This document shows, one piece after another, positions 48,953-62,099 of a stretch of DNA of 64,000 bases. A program made the position numbers and the translations under genes. This DNA comes from Paracyclopina nana (lineage: Eukaryota; Arthropoda; Copepoda; Cyclopoida; Cyclopettidae), in assembly GCA_019096065.1 (NCBI GenBank), contig JAGUCH010000001.1, forward strand, positions 1,488,001 to 1,552,000, in the 5' to 3' direction. Numbering within the stretch: the first letter of the stretch is position 1; each line of letters opens with the position of its first letter. The notes beneath the pieces were generated by a model. That model searched no databases. It was not told where the DNA came from and saw only the letters and a list, made by a program, of their open reading frames with translations.

Positions 48953-51900
48953 ATGGAGGTCGGAAAAGAAGATGAACAAGGTAAGGAAAGAACATCTCGA
49001 TCTCTCTCTCTCCTGTTGAAATCCTTAACGGCATGAAATTGTAATGGTGAGACCAGGCATGTATACTGCTATGGTAGCATAATGTACTAGCTCCTTCTCT
49101 GCTTTCCACTCGCTAAGGCCACAATGCTACACTAGGCCTTGCTAGCTGGACTGGATGAGAAAGCCAGCCCAGGCTGGCGCACAGGGGAGTGAATGGAGCC
49201 TTTAAAATCCTCTTTGGAAAATTTCCTGCTTGAAATTGCAAAGAGTGATTCTCAGCTTGATTTCGGGTACAAATGTCAGGGAGTGAATTAAAGGCCAGAG
49301 CCCCAGTGTGGTGCGCTGTAAATAAGGCTTCCTTTCTCTATGTATACTAGCTTACGACGACGACGCAAAGACCAAGAGCACTTCTCTGTGGCCGTCCTCA
49401 GTGCTTAAAAGCCGTTTAGAAAGAAACGTATGCATATTTACACTCATATATGTGCATCCACACAACTAGCCGCGATGAGAGACCATTATAATTAATCCGA
49501 TATGAAGGGTAATCATCTTTCATTTAATTTTCCGTCAAACGGGAGCGCGTTAACGGAAGTGTAAACAAAAACAATGTAACAAATGGTCATGTTGCAGATA
49601 AAACGGAGATGACAAAGGCCAAAAACTTGTCACCCCGACTGGCCTCGAAAGGGTGCTCGAGGTCGACGAGCTCCTGCGGCCTCAACATGGAGGCCAGCTA
49701 TGCCGCTCGCCTCCTGGCCAACCTCAACACGCTCAGGACGTCGCGGCAAAGCAGCCTTTGCGACGTGGAAATCGTCGCCGGCCTGGATCCCAACCGGAAG
49801 ATCCAGAATGCACACCGATCCGTCTTGGCCGCGGCCAGCCCCTACTTCAACGCCATGTTCACCTCGGACGTCCTCGAGGCCAAGCGTGAGCGCATCGTGA
49901 TACAGAGTCTCAGCGGGGACATTATGGCCAGCCTCCTCGACTTCATGTACACCGGACAGATCCGGGTGAACAATGACAACGTCCAAGAGCTCCTCATTGC
50001 CGGGGACATGATTGAGCTCCGCGAGGTGGTGGAAATCTGCACGGATCACTTGGTCAGGCAGCTGGAGCCCTCCAACGCCGTTGGCATTTACAGATTCGCG
50101 GCAGACCACAATTGCTTGTTGCTCAAGGAGGCTGCTCTTAGGTACAAGAATCTATTACACATGCTATATAGCTGTTTTTAAATGCTGCATATTAATGTAT
50201 ATATAGTTGCTAACCTCAATAAGCAGCGCATTATACTTTCAAGGCCAGCTACTTTCAGCCCGGAAGGCTTAATCGCCCTTCTGAACGAACGTAAATCAAT
50301 CAATTGCAGGTACGTCACCACCAACTTCGTCCAAGTGAGCTCCGAGGAGGAATTCTCCGACCTTCCCAAGGACATCCTTCTCAAGTTGCTCTCCTCCGAG
50401 GACCTACGCGTGGACTCGGAGCATCAGGTGTTCCTGGCCGCCATGAACTGGCTCGAGTTCGACATCGGAGGCCGTCGAAGGTTCGTGTTTGATGTCCTCA
50501 AGCACGTGAGGCTGCCTTTAGTGCCTTCCAAGCGGTTGGACGAGTTCCAGGCTCGATGTACGGATCTCAGCCTTCAAGTGGCCTTGAACAGTGTGATAAA
50601 GGATGTGACCTCACGAAAGGGCAGCCTGGTGTGTGCGTTCGCCGCTCCACGGAGGGCAGCCAAGAAATACGTTTATGTCATTGGTGGCTCGCATCGAGAG
50701 CTTGGATCAGCTTGGACCAAAGAAGAATACACTTACGACTCCGTGGAAAGATACGACATATTCGCTAAACAATGGAGACAGGTGCGTATTGTGTTCTATT
50801 AAAAAGTAGTCAAATGAGCTTATAATGGGAGGAATTTTTTAAGTGAGTACTTAAAACAAAGACTGTTTGCCCTAATGGAGCGGACTCGCCCTCGGTTTTT
50901 CCCCCGAAATAAGGATCTTTAGAAAAAGATGTGCAAGAGCTGCTCATGCTTCCTTTGGTCTAGGGAATTTGAACAAGCCTCGAAGCTAGAAATTTTAACT
51001 GAAGTACATTTCAAAGAATAGGCGGGAGAGAGCAAGCGAGAGAAAGCCGTTATGAGTGACATCCAATTAAAAAAGTGACGACGTCAAAGCCAAATATAGT
51101 AGTAGTAGTGGAAGCAGTCAACTTTTTGATAAAGGATGATTAAGCCGAGTTCCTTTGATTTGCATCGTTTTGCCCCCACTTGCCTTAAAGAGCTTTCCGC
51201 GAAAGCTGCTGACGAGACGACGGTCTTTGCCAAACCTTACAAAAGCTGACAATAAATCGAAAATCGAAAAAGGTCGGATCAACGCATAAGATCCTTAAAC
51301 GAGCTCAGCTCTGACCATTCAGCTGGGATTTATGCATTTAGAGCCTGCTTAATTATATCCGCTCTTTGATGGCTATCAAACTTTTCTGAGAAATTAGGCT
51401 TTGCTAATGGTACTGTCATGTGTAGTAAGAAGACATTTATCATGACACATGGTGTAATGCTTTCACGTTTTTGACACATGGATAAGTTTTTGTGGCACAA
51501 AAGTTGCCTTCCTTACTATATGCATCTATTTTTGCCTACATTGTGCCATGTTTTCGTTCTTGTAGTTGTATCACAAATCAATATGAGCCTATAGCTAGTG
51601 TACAGGATCGCTCCTAAAATTGCCTCACAACATTCTCGGATATGCAGTGCGTATGCTACGGATTTTGTACTTTGCGTTTGGCCAAATTTTGTGGTTTATT
51701 CAAGCTTCCTCTCATGGAGGATTACCTTGCTTCCTCGAATCCAATGTCTTACTCTGCATTTCTGATTTCGGCTTAATGCGTTGCAAAAAGGGCTACTAGG
51801 CTTGGTATAATAATATTAAAGTAAGCTTCGTAGTATCTATTTGAGAAGTCCTATATAGGCTTTCCCTCCGACTTCCTGCATTGTCTTTTGTTTGCGTAGT

Positions 51901-53937
51901 TCCAATGAAGCCACAGCAAGGACAACAAAAATTATTGTAGTGCGCGCTCTATTTGCGCTCAGGGATTAGGTTAAATCGATCCTCGTTAATTGCTTTTTCA
52001 CAACGATTTCTGCTAAACTCTAACATATTGACATTTCAGGTGACACCGATGAGAATTGCTCGCATCCTCCCCGGAATCTCCGTCCTCAATCAGAAGATCT
52101 TCGTTTGCGGGGGCGAGGTGGACTCGCAAATTCTCGCCAACGGGGAAATCTACGATCCCCATGAGGACAGCTGGCGAGAAATGGCCTCGATGACGATCCC
52201 AAGGTGCGAGTTCGGGATGTGTGCCCTCGACGGCTACTTGTACGCGTTTGGAGGCTGGGTCGGCGAAGACATTGGTGGCACGATCGAGCGGTACGACCCC
52301 TCCAAAGACCAGTGGGAGTACCTCACCAAGATGCAGGAGCCGAGGTTCTCCATGGGCATATGCGTGTACGACGGCCTCATCTACTTGGTTGGAGGCTGCA
52401 CACACTCCAGACGACACATGCAAGAGCTCGTTTCGTATAATCCGGTAATAACCATTGCCGCTCTATATAAGTTCTCTTCTTGCTTTCTAAAACGGTCTAA
52501 GCTTCTTGGCTAGGTTCCCTTACAAAGCTACCTTAATCCCGCTTCCTTGTCAGCCCGCCTCGAATCTTTTCGAGCTGAAATGAAAAGGAACACACTTGTT
52601 TTCTCGAGCGATATGCCCTGGAGTGTTTATTTCACGCGTTATTGGATACTGCTTACGGAGCACCTAACAGCTATATAATTTAGAGGAGAAGGAACATATT
52701 TGAGGTCAATTGGCCGTTTAGTAAATGACCTTTTCTTCAATTACCTCTTCAAGGAACCTTCTATTTACAATTGATCTGCAATACAGCTCTAATGAAACAT
52801 TGATGAGGCTATAAAAAGCTTACATGAAAACACCCGCGTTCTCTGCTCAAGAGTACAAATGCTGGTCGACTCTCCCTTTATTATTGCCCTATATAAACAA
52901 GCGTGGACTAATTCTTGATGTAGCTGGTTGATGAAAAAAGTTTGAGAATGACGGCCACCAAAACCAAATACTGCAAAAGCGGTCCAAAAAAGAAAGCTCT
53001 TGCTTACTTTTACCAGCGAAATATTTTCGTACGTATTTGCAACTCTGAAATGAAAAATGTGGATTTGCTACTACACTTTACTTATTTAGAGTGCCAAATC
53101 GTAGCTGTTGAGCAAGCCTTAAAAAAAAAAAAGAAAGCACAGCTATTGAAAAAGTTGGCTGAAAGCTGTCAGCAGTATCCAAATCTTATAGTTGCCTCCA
53201 AAAAAACACAGCCTTAGCTCATTAAGGCTAAGTTTGTTTGTTGTCGTCGAATAGGAGAGCCAAAAAAGAAAGAGTCTTCCCATGTAGAGGCTACATTGAG
53301 TTAGCCAGGCCAAAAAACATCTCTTCTAGCTAACAGAAATATTATTGTTGCATGAACCATTTAGCGTAAAAACGAGGCTCTTCTGATGCTCTCTCGCATT
53401 AGCTGTTATGATTAACGCTAGCCCTTTAATCTAAATTAATGGGAATGCAAGTTGAGCGCGTGGTTCGCGGAACCATGTACAGCTCAGTTAGCTTGAGGAA
53501 TACAACTTACAACTTGCGACTATGGAAATAATCCAACATTTGTCTCTTTGTTGTAGGTGACTGGTGAATGGACGAGCTATGCCTCAATGCTCGTTCCGAG
53601 GTCTCAGATGGGATGCCTCGTCATGGATGACTTCCTTTACGTCGTAGGTGGCACAAATCGGCACAATGAAGTTCTGCAAAGTGTGGAAAGGTACCATTTC
53701 AAAGAGGATCGCTGGCAAGAAATCCCACCCATGCTTGAGGGCAGGGCCAGCCCAAGTGTGGCCGCAGTGAATGGCAAAATCTACGTCTTTGGCGGTGATC
53801 AGATCAACGAGGTCAACTTTTATCGGGCTCGAACGACGATTGCAGCCGCAGAGGTCTACGATCCCTTGACCAATGCTTGGACCATTTCCGAATCTCTGCC
53901 CGAGAGCAGATCAGAATCTGGAGCCGTTGTCATTTGA
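48953..53937 (+). CDS. IPP-like: BTB-BACK-Kelch protein, resembles actin-binding protein IPP
   Basis: Five exons: 48953-48980, 49598-50141, 50310-50781, 52040-52444, 53557-53937; 609 aa. Exon 1 is inferred: ATGGAGGTC...CAAG|gtaagg joins in frame to 49598 and gives MEVGKEDEQDKTEM; if it is not used, ATG 49609 starts the protein. The BTB domain (LCDVEIVAG...NAHRSVLAAASPYFNAMF) is followed by a BACK domain (YVTTNFVQV... to SLQVALNSV) and Kelch repeats with GG-Y-W spacing (YVYVIGGS, KIFVCGGE, LYAFGGWVGEDIGGTIERYD, LIYLVGGC, FLYVVGGT, KIYVFGGD). GGWVGEDIG and the repeat order recall IPP. Such proteins are often CUL3 substrate adaptors; IPP is reported to bind actin. It ends 88 bp from the convergent sulfotransferase gene. 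Confidence 0.9.
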
Positions 53938-54025
53938 ACATTGCCAAAATGCTACTCACAAACACACACAAAAAAAAGCTGTTTCTACTTATATGCTACG
54001 AATACAACCTTATGTTTCACTGACT

Positions 54026-56247
54026 TTATTTTTTCACATCTTCAAACTGCTGTTGCAACCTCTGTTTGCAGAATTCATAAAACTCGATTTCGTGAGTGAA
54101 GTTTGCTCTGATTAAGCTCATCACCTTTTCGGACACGGGGAGCTTATAGGCGTTCTTCATCTCGAATTTCTTCACTTCCGGATCGGTATAGTAAGTTTTG
54201 GTAGCACCTTCAAAGTATTCTGGCATCTTGGCCTCAGCCACTGACAAGGTCATGTTCATGAGCTCAGTCACACCCACTACCGAGTAAAATTGCTCCACGT
54301 TTGCCTTGGCTATTTGCAAAGCAAGCGGGTGGTTGAAGGATCTGCAGATGGGATCATGCCCGCAAAACTGCATGACTTGGCTGCGATGGTCCGCATATTT
54401 TTCGACATCATCATACTGGATGAACTGGCATTCCGGGTCACCTACATTAAAAGTTAAAACTCCTTCCGCGGCGGGTCAGCAAATATTTAGAGAGAATTTT
54501 AAAGCGCACTCTACAATTTACAATAATACGATTTCTAGGTTTTTAAGGCATTGATTTATAGGGGGCGCTGCTTAGCTGATCAAAATAGAAGAAGACCCGC
54601 CACGGCGGTCTTCCTGATAAGAACTGCAGTTCAATCATACATCATGATTTATGATTGTAGGGAAAAGCTCAAGATGAGCCAGCAAAAGCTGATTTCAAAG
54701 CTATTCTTGGGCACTTGGGCCGTGATTATGTAAATTCGCTAGTGCGTTCCCCGTGCTGCACTTACTAGTTAAAACACAAGTGTCGAAATCCAGCTTGAGG
54801 AAAGCCGGATCCGGAAGTGGTTCATCTGGATACCTTTTCTGCCTCTCCACAATATTCCACGCAGCTCTCCAGTAATAAAACCAAGAAACGATCTGAAATA
54901 TCAATTTTCGGATTGTCCTCCCAAAACAGCTAAAATAAATGCACATGAAAAGCGATTACCTTGTCAATCGGATCACGGACCATACTAAACCAATCCGGCC
55001 TCCAAAGTGATCCATATTTAGGAAAATCGACAAAGTTGTAATGCCTCACTATGATGGTTGGCTTATTGATGGCAGTCACTGAGTCCACCTCTCGGATGAT
55101 TCCCTCCAAATGATCTCCCACTGTTTCTCGTTGCATGATTTTGGGGAGAACTTCGTAGCCTAAATTGTCAGCCAAACGCGTGAACAAAGCGATGAAGGAC
55201 TGGCTCCCAGTTTTGGCCACTCTGTTGAAGTAGAGCATTTTCGACGGCCTCACAATCACTCTTTGCTCCAGAGGATGAGCATAAATCTTCACGGGAAGTT
55301 TGATGGTCGTTTTCTCCTCTTGGGACTCTTCTTTCGGAATATGGATGACCTGCATAGTGTATTTACAACATATATAGTATATCATCTCATATAATTTGTA
55401 CCTGTAAGCATTTGTACTCAGCCACCCAGTCAAGGTCGATTTTCTGAGCATCCTCCAAGTAGGAATTGTTCACCAGCTTTCCTTTCATGCCCCATTCGGC
55501 CTCAAAGTCGAGCAAAATCACATTCTCCTCCACTAATTCGCCGTTGTCAAAGTGGACGAAAACGACCTGCTCACCATCAGGGGCAAAGATCCAAAAAGGC
55601 CCATGGGGTCGACCTGCCCTGTACAAGCCTAGGGCCAAGATGTTATCTCTCTTATCAAACAGCTTGACTTTCCCATTTATGGCTCCTTTCTTGACAGTCC
55701 CTTCCAGCTGGACGCCATCAAAGAACTTGACCGAGGCCTTGCCCTCTGGCTGGCCTTTGATGAACCTGCCAGTGACTTGGTCAATGCCACGCACCATGTC
55801 AAAGCAAGGCCTGGCAATCCCGGCTCCATCGCCATCAGGTTCTTCAGGGTCTTTACCTGAGACCATTCGGCCAAAGCCTTTAGGCAGTTGCTCCTTGTCA
55901 TAGCCTTGCTGGCCTTTGAAATGCACCCAAGACCGGCCTTTTTGCGGGGAGCAGTCAAAGGGGCCTTCAATCAGCCTGAATGGTGGAGTTGTGCAGTCGT
56001 TTTCGTCTTGCGCAATAATTGCATCAGATGGACAAAAGGTCACCACATGTTTGGCCTTTTGCGAGACGAGCCAAGGCCAAAGGTCAGCTGGAGAATTTTT
56101 CCATTCCACTTGCGAGTCTTGATATGCAAATATTTTCACTTTGGCTTTGCAAGTTTCCTCACTTGGTTTTTTGCCAACTGCCTCAACACTTGCGGCAAGA
56201 TGGAGATGATATGCAAGAATAAAGAAAAGCACTTTTCTGCAAATCAT
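54026..56247 (-). CDS. Fusion of MORN-like repeats with a 2-O-sulfotransferase domain
   Basis: Four exons: 56247-55402, 55349-54960, 54892-54766, 54441-54026; 592 aa, all joins in frame. An N-terminal signal peptide or anchor (VLFFILAYHLHLAASVEA) is followed by a Cys-containing region and, at about 115-215, MORN-like Gly-rich repeats (GRFIKGQPEGKASVKFFDG, then LEGTVKKGAINGKVKLFD, then LYRAGRPHGPFWIF). From about 318 comes a heparan/uronyl 2-O-sulfotransferase domain. Its 5'-PAPS site is FNRVAKTGSQSF, the VRHYNFVDF segment carries the expected catalytic His, the 3'-PAPS site is SMVRDPIDK, and FCGHDPICR is followed by ALQIAKANVEQFYSVVGVTE. It is probably Golgi-resident. HS2ST, UST and Drosophila pipe share this domain but not the MORN part. 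AATAAA (54030-54025) overlaps the stop codon, so the 3' UTR is very short. Confidence 0.88.
54559..54572 (+). promoter_or_regulatory. CTCF-like motif TAGGGGGCGCTGCT
   Basis: An exact 14-base match to 30255-30268, including the CTCF core AGGGGGCGC. It lies in the last intron of the MORN-sulfotransferase gene. Confidence 0.3.
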
Positions 56248-58865
56248 GGCAGAGTGACTGGGATTATTTGGCTGAGTGAGCTATAGATCAGTTTCCAATT
56301 AACTCGTGACGTTTCAACCTTATTTTTTGCCCACTTGTTTTCAACCATTTGGTGCAGAAAATCTAGTAGCACTATACTAGTTTCATTCTTGATTGTGCTA
56401 GCTATGCACAAAGCTAGGGTGTTTTGGCAAAATCTTGACGAGCTACGATTGTACATAGCACTTTTAGATAAACCTGCCCTGAATTAGACGACAAAAGAAT
56501 GATCGTACTTCATGGCTACGTATTTGCAAAATGCAGCCAAGCATTCAAAATATTTCGGATGTATTGTTAGTATTTATTTTTCGATATTCGCCTAAAGTCT
56601 GAAAATGTTGCTCAGTATTATGGAAATATATGTAGAAATATTTTTTTAGCGTTATTTCAATATTTATCTGCCATGGCTGCGGGAAAGAATGTTTTGAAGC
56701 TTTCGTGACATTGTATTTAAATAAAAATTACGGTAAGACTATCATTAAAAAAAAGCATTATCATGACTTCAAACTCTTTTGAAGATTCTTTAATGAAAAG
56801 GTTGCGCGATTTTGCTCAGCAACTTTGCATACAAAGAGTTAATGAAAAGCTTTTTGAAAGGCTATTGGCCCTTTAATTAATAGCGCAAAAAATGCTCAAT
56901 TAGCCGACGTATTTATTCAGGCAACAAGCGAAATAATTCAATGTTTATCCTAGTTTTAATGAAAAAAGCTAGGCTGCATGTTTACAGCACTTTTTGAAAT
57001 TTACCATGCTCCTTTTCTAAGCTTACCTGCAAATTTCTGCAGATGGAAATATATCAGCGAGGATGTTGCCCTACCAGTTTTTTACTTAAGTGCGACATCA
57101 TTGATGAAACGTAGAAAATTACTTAAAATTCTTGGATATCCCTTTGTGTTGCATGAAAAACACGAATTGCCGAAATGAAGCTTATTCTATATTGATAGGT
57201 AGATTCAAACCATAAAGACGCGGATTTATTCAAGAGGAACACAAATTTAATGATTTGGCTGTGAATTCACTATGTGGTGCTGCCTTGATAAGCCAGCAAG
57301 AATTTGACGCGTACGTAGTAGATTTCTGGCACTTTTCAACTTTTAAAGGCTTGGTGTTAAACAATTGGGTTGGGTCACTTACGCAAACAAAAAATATTTT
57401 ACAGGATGACAGTAACAATGTAATTTATGCATCAAGAACAGGCCAATGGTTCCTCAAGTGCTTTATGCCAAATTTGCTCTACGAAAGACTGGGGGGGACA
57501 AAAAATACCGCTATTGGATCATAAACTCGGGCTTTTATCCGTTTTCAAGCATAATTTGATCTCCTTATGCTATATTACGCCTGATAACAGCTATTAGGAG
57601 CACTGATCAAACCAGGTAAAAGCTACAGTTTTTTTGGCATTTCTGCTTTTATTCAATTTGTGAAAAAATTGTGTTTTAAAGGACTTATTATGCAAGCATC
57701 ATGACCTTAAGTCACATTTGAGGATTTTTTTTCAAGTTGGTGCGTTGTAAACAACTTTGAGAGGTGTGTTTTTGACATGTAAATCGTCTTTTAAAATATG
57801 TGAATTCACAAGCTATGATGATGGCTTCTTCATGCACTGAAGACAATTACGACCTATTTCCTGATCTTTGTCGATGAATTATTATTATTATTTTTGTGCA
57901 TAAATTGGTGCATTGTTTACAAAATATCCTCCAAGTATTTTTTCAATCATTTTTAAGATATACGTATTTTGATGACTTTCAAGCTCAATCAAGGCGCGTA
58001 AGCTTCAAGCCAAAACTATGCTCGAGCGTTGCTAGGCTAGAAGCTTAAAGTGGAAACGATCCGCGAGCTAGGCACACTGAAAGGTACATATACAATGTGC
58101 TATGTGTGTCTGCGCGAACAAAACCTGTACTCCAGTACATTGTAGGCATGGCGTTCTTCAGCTGTTGGTAGTCATTATTCAGTCAGTTCCCGACCTTTGA
58201 GGCAGAAACACTTTTGATCATAAGCTCTTTCAACTTATCTTTCAAAACGTGTGCTGCGCTACCGAGTCTTACGGGAAAGTGACAATAATTAAAAGGAGCC
58301 GTCGGCGTAATTAAAAGAAGCGAGCAGGTCGGCACCTTTATGAGTAATTGATGGTGTTATTGTGGCAGTTGTAACAACGTTGTTGGGAGCACGCCACATC
58401 ATTACACCTTTTTTAAACCCATCTTCTTCAACAGTCATCTCACAGTCAGCGGGGAGAAAAGAGCTCAGGGTAAGAAATTATTGAGAAATATTCCATTATT
58501 CGCTGTAAAAAAATTGCTAGAAAAAATTATGTAAGCAAAAATGGTTGCGGGCAGCTAGTTCTATTTGCAAGTTTGTATTTGGGCGGATTTCTAAATAAAA
58601 AATCTGGTAACGCGGCGTTCCACAAGATCCAAAACAAAGCAACAGCTGATTAACCAATTTGGGCAATTTTGATTTTTATTAGCTATGTGCTCCAGCTAAT
58701 GAAGCATTTGGCCAATGCTGTCAAGGAATAATGAAAAGATGAAATTAAAGTCAGTATTGATTGTTGATTGCATTTTTCAGCAAGAAGAAACTATTTAATG
58801 TCTTGAGGCTTCACCCCATAAATCTTAAGGCCCACTTTCTCTCTCCGTGTTAATTATCATCCACC
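56248..58865. other. Intergenic region, AT-rich
   Basis: Between two divergent genes. The short open frames at 56978-57178 and 57255-57524 have no recognisable domain and weak coding character. No repeats stand out apart from AT-rich low-complexity stretches (56560-56770). Confidence 0.5.
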
Positions 58866-61800
58866 ATGATTTCCCACATTTTCATCCTCATGCTGAGTGT
58901 GCTGTCCTCCTCTTTTGCACTGGAGAAAAAATCTTGCGGCTCCAGATCTTGGTCTGTGCCTTTGAACAACGCCACTCAAAAGTCGGAATTCGACGTGGAG
59001 GCATTCCGCACGTTTCCGGAAGCCTTCCCTTGGCTTGTCACACTGATGCTCAATGATCCCAGCAGCTCAAGCCAAAACTTGCTCATTTGCACTGGAGCTG
59101 TGGTGTCGGAATTTGTGGCTGTTTTCCCCGCACATTGCGTGTCCGGTTTGCAAAAGTCCCGGATTTACGTTGCCTCTTCCGGAGGAGAAGGAGGAAAACC
59201 GGGGCGTTTTCCAGTGGAGAATATCATCCTCCATCCGGATTTCATATTTAGGCATCCAAGCCACGAACATGATGTAGCTGTGATAAAAATCCGGGATGTG
59301 TCCGGATCCGGATTTTCGGCTGGACAAGTAGCCTGTCTTCCTCAGCCGGATGAGGACCCCTTTGAAGACTGCCAAGTCGCCAATTTCTTTCCCGACAAGA
59401 CTGACCCTTCGAAGGTACTAAGCATAATTGCATATTATTTACAGTGCTAAAATATCATTTTTTGCAGTACACTCTTCTTTCTCATTGGCTCACTTTTGGT
59501 CCCAGTGAAGCATGTGCTGACACTCCGCATATGAGAGGTTATTTGAATTCCACGATGAACATTCTTTGCTCTGAGGTCGACAAATGCCAGACTTTTGTCC
59601 AAGGCCCAGTCTTTTGTCCGGACACCGAAACTCCTCACAGCCAAAATTATGACCTGGTTGGCCTTGCCACCGGATCAAATAATTGGTGCAATGTGGGAGC
59701 TTTTACGAGGCTCGCCAAGTAAGTTTGTCTTGGCAACGATCCGTCTTTTTGCAGCTACCATATATATCTGACATCTTTTCTGAAAGGTACGTTGATTGGA
59801 TCAAAAACAGTATCAATTACTTGGAGCTGCGACACCAATTAGGCAGAAAGCAACACGCAGAGGAAACAACCACCAAAGGTATATAGTGTGAGAACCACAA
59901 AAACAAGCATAATATATTTTTCCAATTTAGCCACAGATTCTATAGCAATTGTGAGCGGACCTTGTGCTTCAAGTCCCTGTGGGGCGAACACGAATTGTTG
60001 GAATTCCGGAGAGAGATTCATGTGCACTTGTGACCAAGAGCATCCTCATGGCAATCCATATTATGGCTGCTCCAAATGCCTCTATGACTACCAGTGCAAT
60101 CCAGGGTAATTTTCCATACATTAGTGACTCAAAAATGTAGGTTTCTGAATTATTTGCTAATAGGAAAGAGGAGGGCCCAATCAAGTGCATTAATAAAGTT
60201 TGCGTTGAAGACGAGTTCAGTGGACCTAACGTTCCGGAAGAGTACTTCAAAGCGGACACCAATGATTATTTCTACATCAGCACAGTGGAATTGCCCTGGG
60301 CTCAAGCTCAGTATGAATGTCTAGCCAGGAAGGGCCACTTGGCTGAACTGGATGGTAATTCAAGAACCTAATGGAGTTATCACATTTTGTAACATTTTTG
60401 CTTGCTGTAGGTACTTACAAGTCCCAAAGCACATTGATGTCAATGCTCAAGGAGGCTAATGCGACTGGCAGGTTCTGGATTGGAGCCTCCGACTTGGAGG
60501 ACTTGGGAGACTTCAAGTGGTTCTACTCCGGCCTGTCAATACCTGCAGAAAATTGGGCTATTCATGGCAAGCCAGAAAACGACGAGGAAGCCAAGCTACT
60601 CGATCAGGTATAATAAAATGGAACCATCGATTTTCTATCCCATTATGGATAACGAGATTATAAAACTTTTCGACTTCATCCCAGAGGTGCGTGCAAATAG
60701 CTGTGGATCAAGAAGGCCAATGGACTGTCGAGTCGTGTGAAACCAAGGCCAAATTCGTGTGCGAGCACGTCAAAAAAGTGGTCAGGTAGATGCGAAAATT
60801 CAATTACGAGTGCCATATAACATATAACCTATTTAATCTGATTGCAGTGGTATATTTGGCAATTCTGCCCAAACTGAAGACGGCGTGGAAGAAACGCGTG
60901 ACGAGAGGCAACAGGACTTCGACGTGCTGAGCCCAAGTGCTGACCACAGTGATATTTGCGGCCGCAGATTTGTGCGACAAGCCCGGATCGTCGGAGGCGG
61001 AATAGCCTCATATGGCGAATGGCCCTGGCAGGTAATCAATAATTGCATAGCCATAACTGGTAGATCTTCCAATACCTACTATTATTAGGTATCGCTGAGG
61101 CAATGGAAGAATGGGCAATTTCGGCACAAATGCGGAGCAGCTCTGCTGACCAAGGACTGGATTGTGACTGCGGCTCATTGCGTGAAAGATGTGTCGCCCT
61201 CGAATTTAATGGTGCGAGTGGGAGAATACAACGTTTTGGACACCACCGAAGCTCACGCACATGCCAACCGAAGGATCACGAGGGTGATCACCCACGTCAA
61301 CTTTGATAAGGTAGAAAAAGTCCAATATCTCATTTTAGAAAGCTCTTTTAAATATCTAGTGCTGTGTTCACCTACTAAGGAAATTTTTTCCTTCCGTTAA
61401 ATTGCGTTTTACTTCAGCCTCCTATTTCAGAACTGATCATTTTTACTCACGTTTCATAGCTTCATTTAGAACACTTTTCCGACCTCTTTGGGTCATATGA
61501 GCTAGAAGTGTTTTGATTAAGCAGAAGTACGAAAACTTAAGCCTTTTCGTTTAAGGCTGTCGTGAGATTTTAAGGAAACGAGGCATAGATGAACACCGTA
61601 TTAATTTAATTTGCAGCAAAGCTACGAATACGACATTGCCGTTTTACGCATGGTCCGACCGATTGACTTCCAGCCCAATGCCATTCCAATTTGCCTGCCC
61701 GATGACAAAGATGACGATTTGGTGGGCCGAACTGGTTCAGTCACCGGCTGGGGCCGTCGCTCCGAGTTCGGCCAAATATCGCCCATTTTGAGGGAAGTCC

Positions 61801-62099
61801 ACCTGCCAATCATCTCCAACGAGAAGTGCATGTCCATGTATCGACTGAGTGGGCAAAACGAGTGGATCCCCAAGATCTTCCTCTGTGCTGGAACTGCCAA
61901 CGGTGGAGCTGATTCGTGTGAGGGAGACTCTGGTGGACCTTTGGTGGTGAAATCGCAAACTGGCAGATACACACTGGCCGGAGTCATCAGTTGGGGAATC
62001 GGGTGCGGAGACCGAAATCGACCCGGAGTCTACACTCGAATTTCAGAGTTCAAATCCTGGATCGAGAAGAACACCAACTACAACAGTAACAGCAGCTAA
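58866..62099 (+). CDS. Mosaic serine protease: degenerate protease, EGF, C-type lectin, trypsin domain
   Basis: Ten exons: 58866-59414, 59468-59718, 59787-59878, 59931-60105, 60164-60354, 60411-60607, 60685-60785, 60848-61031, 61089-61310, 61617-62099; 814 aa. A signal peptide (1-18) leads into an S1-like domain (about 30-285) that keeps His90 (PAHC) and Asp136 (HDVAV) but has no GDSGGP serine motif and no IVGG cleavage site. An EGF-like segment follows (CASSPCGANTNCWNSGERFMC), then a C-type lectin-like domain (about 370-513; FYISTVELPWAQAQYEC to CETKAKFVCEH). The C-terminal trypsin domain has the activation site QAR|IVGGG (Ile566), His610 (TAAHC), Asp660 (YDIAV), Ser759 (GDSGGP) and Asp753 for Arg/Lys specificity. 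The domain mix recalls immune or clotting cascade proteases that pair lectin and trypsin domains, such as horseshoe crab factor C. It is probably a secreted zymogen. Confidence 0.9.

Noticed and set aside
57255..57524. Possible fragment of a transposon protein
   Set aside because: The 89-codon frame has no recognisable motif and no terminal repeats around it.
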